Below, one piece after another: positions 60,654 to 64,000 of a stretch of DNA of 64,000 nucleotides. The stretch covers positions 1,550,001 through 1,614,000 of the forward strand of contig JAJTTP010000006.1 of the NCBI GenBank assembly GCA_023313575.1. The letters run 5' to 3'. Under the pieces are notes generated by a model. It did no database searches and was not told the origin of the DNA. It saw nothing but the letters and a program-made list of their open reading frames with translations. The stretch is from Eutypella sp. D-1 (lineage: Eukaryota; Ascomycota; Sordariomycetes; Xylariales; Diatrypaceae). The translations under genes were made by a program, and so were the position numbers. Every line of letters begins with the position of its first letter. Within the stretch, counting starts at the first letter, position 1.

Positions 60654-60674
60654 CCCCCCCCCCCCCCCCCCCCC
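60654..60674. repeat. Poly-C tract of 21
   Basis: The longest homopolymer in the window, in the C/T-rich region upstream of GSK3. Confidence 0.95.
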
Positions 60675-60998
60675 TCCAAAAAGTTACCAAAAGGTTCCCC
60701 CCCCAAAACCCCCTTAACTAAATTTGGACCAGTGGGCAGTCACCTATTAAACCTTCTCCACCCCCGCCGCCGGCAATCTCTCTTAACCCCCCCTCCCACT
60801 TGTCAGGTTGTCCACTCGTGCTTACTTCCCTTACTGGCTGGCTACCTTGGGACCTAGATTCTTTTTGTACGCATCCTTCTCAGGAATACCGTCATTTTCT
60901 CATTCCTAAAAAAAACCTGCATCTGCTAATCCCTAACTCGAGTCTACAGGAACAGTTTCTCGTAGCCAAAACACCATTACCACCGTTACTACCATTAT

Positions 60999-61027
60999 CA
61001 CCACCACCACCACCACCACCACCACCA
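60999..61027. repeat. CAC/ACC trinucleotide repeat
   Basis: About nine perfect units in the probable 5' leader of GSK3, with looser ACC units from 60970. Confidence 0.9.
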
Positions 61028-61550
61028 ACTCCATCAACACTATCAGAATTACCAGACCACCAAGTACAACAGTTAAGCAACAGTTAAGCAGTACTCCGAT
61101 CTTCCGTACGATATCCCTCAAGCCATCAACCCCGCCCTGGCTTCTTTGCCCACTACTTCCATGTGGTTGGTCTGCGTCTCCATCTAGTCTCTAGGTGATT
61201 TCGCTGGGGAGAAACCCAACTACGGTACCTGAAATCATCCCACTAACACGTCAGGTGCCTGCGACAGAGTCAGGGTTTCCAGGTTTTATAGCCACACGCA
61301 GCCCAATTGCGACTGAGAAGAAGGTCTTTTTTTTTTCGCGAGGCCCGATACCACCGTATTGTTTGGTTCATCGGTCATTTTGCAGATTAGGCCAACCCAC
61401 CCACCTTCCCCTCATCAGCATCGCCCAACACGGCGGTCCCAACAGCCAGGCACACACAACCAATCTGTAATCACTACTCCTGACACCCGCGGACGTTGAT
61501 ACTGGAAACCACAGCTTGCGTTTTGTCGAGTAGATTGATAGCCCTGCATC

Positions 61551-63056
61551 ATGTCGCAGAACCGCCCAACGGCGGCTTTTAACACACTCCGCATGGGAGG
61601 TGAGACGAAGCTACCCAGCCCCCTCGGGGCAAATGCTATACATCGTGGATATTGTGCTGAGACAAGAAATAGAAGTCATCCGTGAAAAGGTGCAGGACGG
61701 CATCACTGGCGAGACAAGGGAGCTACAGTATACCAACTGTAAGATTGTCGGCAATGGCTCGTTCGGTGTCGTCTTCCAGACAAAACTCTCACCCTCAGGC
61801 GAGGATGCGGCTATCAAGCGTGTCTTGCAGGATAAGCGCTTCAAGGCAAGTATTTGCAGTACACAATCGATTCTGATGCCGCATTTCAACTGACTTTATA
61901 ATCCCCCACTTTTTTAGAATCGCGAGCTTCAGATCATGCGCATTGTCCGACACCCCAACATCGTGCAGTTGAAGGCCTTCTATTACAGCAACGGCGAACG
62001 GGTAAGAAATGAATTAACCGGATTGTTCACGGGACCCAGGCTAACTATCAGAATAGAAGGATGAAGTGTACCTGAACTTGGTCCAGGAATTCGTGCCCGA
62101 GACAGTCTATCGAGCGTCGCGTTTCTTCAATAAAATGAAGACGACTATGCCGATTCTGGAGGTCAAGCTTTACACCTACCAGTTGTTCCGAGCCCTTGCC
62201 TACATCCACTCCCAAGGCATTTGCCACCGAGATATCAAGCCCCAGAACCTTCTTCTCGACCCCAACACCGGCGTCCTGAAGTTGTGCGATTTCGGCAGCG
62301 CCAAGATCCTGGTCGAAAATGAGCCCAATGTCTCCTACATCTGTTCACGATACTACAGAGCCCCAGAGCTTATCTTTGGAGCCACCAACTATACCACGAA
62401 GATTGGTAAGTATCTACTTGTAGCGTATGTGATGCGATAGATGACTTACAGTATACCTAGACGTCTGGTCAACGGGTTGTGTGATGGCAGAGCTTATGTT
62501 GGGCCAGCCTCTCTTCCCGGGAGAATCTGGTATCGATCAACTGGTGGAAATTATCAAGGTGCTCGGTACACCCACCCGAGATCAGATCCGGACCATGAAT
62601 CCGAACTACATGGAGCACAAGTTTCCTCAAATCAAGCCCCACCCGTTCAGTAAGGTGTTCCGTAGAGCGGATGCGAATGCTCTGGACTTAATAGCCAGGT
62701 TGTTGGAGTACACCCCGACGGAACGTCTCAGTGCCATCGACGCTATGGTACACCCATTCTTCGACGAACTTCGTGATCCAAGTACCAAGCTACCTGATTC
62801 GCGTCACTCGACCGGACAGCTACGGGACCTGCCAAATCTGTTCGACTTCAACAAACATGGTGAGTAGTGGCATCTCCTCTGTCGTTGAATGATGTTCGTG
62901 CGTGCTAATCATTGCGTGTTAGAATTGTCCATAGCACCTCAGCTCAACCACAAACTGGTGCCGCCTCATGTGCAACCTGTATTGGCGTCGCGCGGCCTCG
63001 ATATCGATAACTTTACGCCCCTGTCGAAGTCGGAGATGATGGCCAAACTAGACTGA
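61551..63056 (+). CDS. gsk3: Glycogen synthase kinase 3 (GSK3, Skp1/Rim11 type)
   Basis: Serine/threonine kinase of the CMGC group; fungal GSK3 acts in development, stress response, carbon signalling and the clock. Six exons, 61551-61599, 61673-61845, 61918-62001, 62057-62405, 62461-62859 and 62923-63056, give 395 residues, the usual length. The N-terminus [23 protein letters not shown] is as in other filamentous ascomycetes. Key residues: Gly loop GNGSFGVVF (43-51), Lys65 (AAIKR), HRD at 159-161 in [15 protein letters not shown] at 180-182, activation-loop Tyr196 in [13 protein letters not shown], and the end [11 protein letters not shown]. Exon 2 ends AAG followed by GCAAGT, a non-canonical GC donor; using it gives the expected DKRFKNRELQIM. 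The gene is preceded by a long C/T-rich region. Confidence 0.97.
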
Positions 63057-64000
63057 ACCCCACAGTCTGATCATAGTCTTTGTATTGTCAGATACCGCCC
63101 GATTGTTACTGCACCGTTCGTTCTTTCATCGAAAACCCGAGTCGGCGCAAGTTCGATCTATCGCGGTCAGGGGCCACCAGTATTCGAAAACGACGCCTCT
63201 CCGGACTGCTCCGGAAACTCGCGTGCGCGTTTCAACTGGAGCAGGATAGAGAGTTCGGGGTGAATGGTGTATACTTCGTGGATTCGCAATATCCAGGGAT
63301 TGTTGTGCCAGCGGGGGTCAATGGAGGGGAAGGGGTTGCCTCCCTAGGCTACGACGGCCTGGCGTCTCTTGTCCTAACCATGACCACGAAGATCACAAGC
63401 GCTTGGTAAACGGCAAAACTTGGAAGCGGATACGCGGCAACCTCACGGGCGTTCTTAGACTTCTCTTATGCATCACGAAAGATGGCATTTGCTTTTCATC
63501 TTGTTCGACTAATCGCTTATCGTCGTTGGTGGGCGACCGCAAGGTGGGCGAGCCCACACCCGAGTGATCTTTCGAGGGAGCTTCCCATGTGTGTCGAGGC
63601 AGGGCGTTTGCAGGGGCGCATTCCTTGTATTATACCCTACCCCTGGAGGGCTGCCCAGGAGGAGGGAATATGATCTTGTGTGCGTTCAGTGAGGGGGCTG
63701 GGAAAAGGTATGAGATATACCAACATCGGTAGGGTTCCCCTGTTATGCAGCAAACGACAACAAAAACTAGGAATTAGGAATTAGGCACCCTCAGGAAAAC
63801 CCGGCTTGACTAAAAGAAATTTCGTTTATTCCCATGACACTGCCTCATGAAGCGCACCAGCTGGGGATAGACACGAAAACAAAGTGAACGCAATCTACTA
63901 ATAGGCCGATGTCGATGCCAACACCTACGCACTATGCTAGAACGAATTTAGACTGGACTAAGCAGCCTCTAAATACTTAGGAAACACCTGTTGAGTTTGG
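63057..64000. other. 3' flank of GSK3
   Basis: Probably begins with the GSK3 3' untranslated region. ORFs at 63080-63409 and 63482-63673 show no recognisable motif. An AGGAATTAGGAATTAGG direct repeat lies near 63769-63785. No other gene is seen to the end of the window. Confidence 0.45.

Larger units (their letters stand above)
46759..61550. other. Gene-poor interval of about 14.8 kb ending in the long GSK3 leader
   Basis: No gene could be supported. Visible contents: imperfect hairpin at 47837-47867; G12 at 48626-48637; C12 at 49903-49914; G13 at 50233-50245; G11 at 52723-52733; TAGGTA motifs dense near 54680-55120 and 58320-58430; AC repeat 60001-60018; C21 at 60654-60674; CAC repeat 60999-61027. 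ORFs on the minus strand near 52773-53538 look slightly protein-like but match no family I know. A 25-codon ORF starting at an ATG at 58742 follows a gene-like C/T-rich leader. From about 60200 to 61550 the plus strand is strongly C/T-rich and is most likely promoter and untranslated leader of GSK3. Confidence 0.45.

Noticed and set aside
28337..61550. Intact transposable element or biosynthetic gene cluster in the gene-poor blocks
   Set aside because: No transposase, reverse transcriptase, integrase, polyketide or peptide synthetase motifs, and no long terminal repeats could be seen in any frame.

Overview
The window is nuclear DNA of a filamentous ascomycete (Pezizomycotina, most likely a Sordariomycete). 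The evidence is short GT-AG introns of about 55-165 bases, proteins that closely match Neurospora-type orthologues as I remember them (GSK3, GS-1/Knr4, high-affinity glucose transporter, Sec8), pyrimidine-rich leaders before start codons, and intergenic DNA full of TAGGTA/TACCTA motifs. I ran no database search; names come from recognition of family sequence.

I support 13 protein genes. All are single-copy eukaryotic genes with their own promoters; there is no operon, no recognisable biosynthetic cluster and no intact transposon. Left to right: an MFS glucose transporter (2518-4191, +); a serine-hydrolase-like protein that has lost its catalytic triad (5734-6558, -); exocyst subunit SEC8 (7296-10727, +); the SMI1/KNR4 (GS-1) cell-wall synthesis regulator (17366-19112, +); VPS68 (21010-21688, +); an unrecognised disordered protein with a conserved Cys-containing tail (22468-24059, -); a class II aldolase/adducin-domain protein (24464-25488, -); a mitochondrial FAD/folate-type carrier (26105-27187, -); ubiquitin-like URM1 (27780-28336, +); a four-finger C2H2 zinc-finger protein (30882-32656, -); splicing factor SF3B4/HSH49 (44505-45690, -); the tiny outer-membrane translocase subunit TOM7 (46249-46758, +), split over five exons; and GSK3 kinase (61551-63056, +). 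Several share a theme of growth at the hyphal tip and cell wall (SEC8, KNR4, VPS68, GSK3) or mitochondria (carrier, TOM7), but I see no physical sign that they form one system.

Coding sequence sums to about 15.6 kb, roughly a quarter of the window. The rest is long gene-free stretches: 10.7-17.4 kb, 32.7-44.5 kb and 46.8-61.6 kb. They hold simple repeats, many homopolymer C or G tracts of 10-21 bases, small inverted repeats and weak ORFs that I cannot call genes. A diverged tandem triplication with two conserved palindromes lies at 4.9-5.55 kb. No rRNA, tRNA, CRISPR or mobile element could be supported.

The points most worth a second look are the apparently dead hydrolase, the triplicated palindromic repeat, the five-exon TOM7, an in-frame stop-free intron in the transporter, a GC-AG intron in GSK3, and the unrecognised protein at 22.5-24.1 kb.
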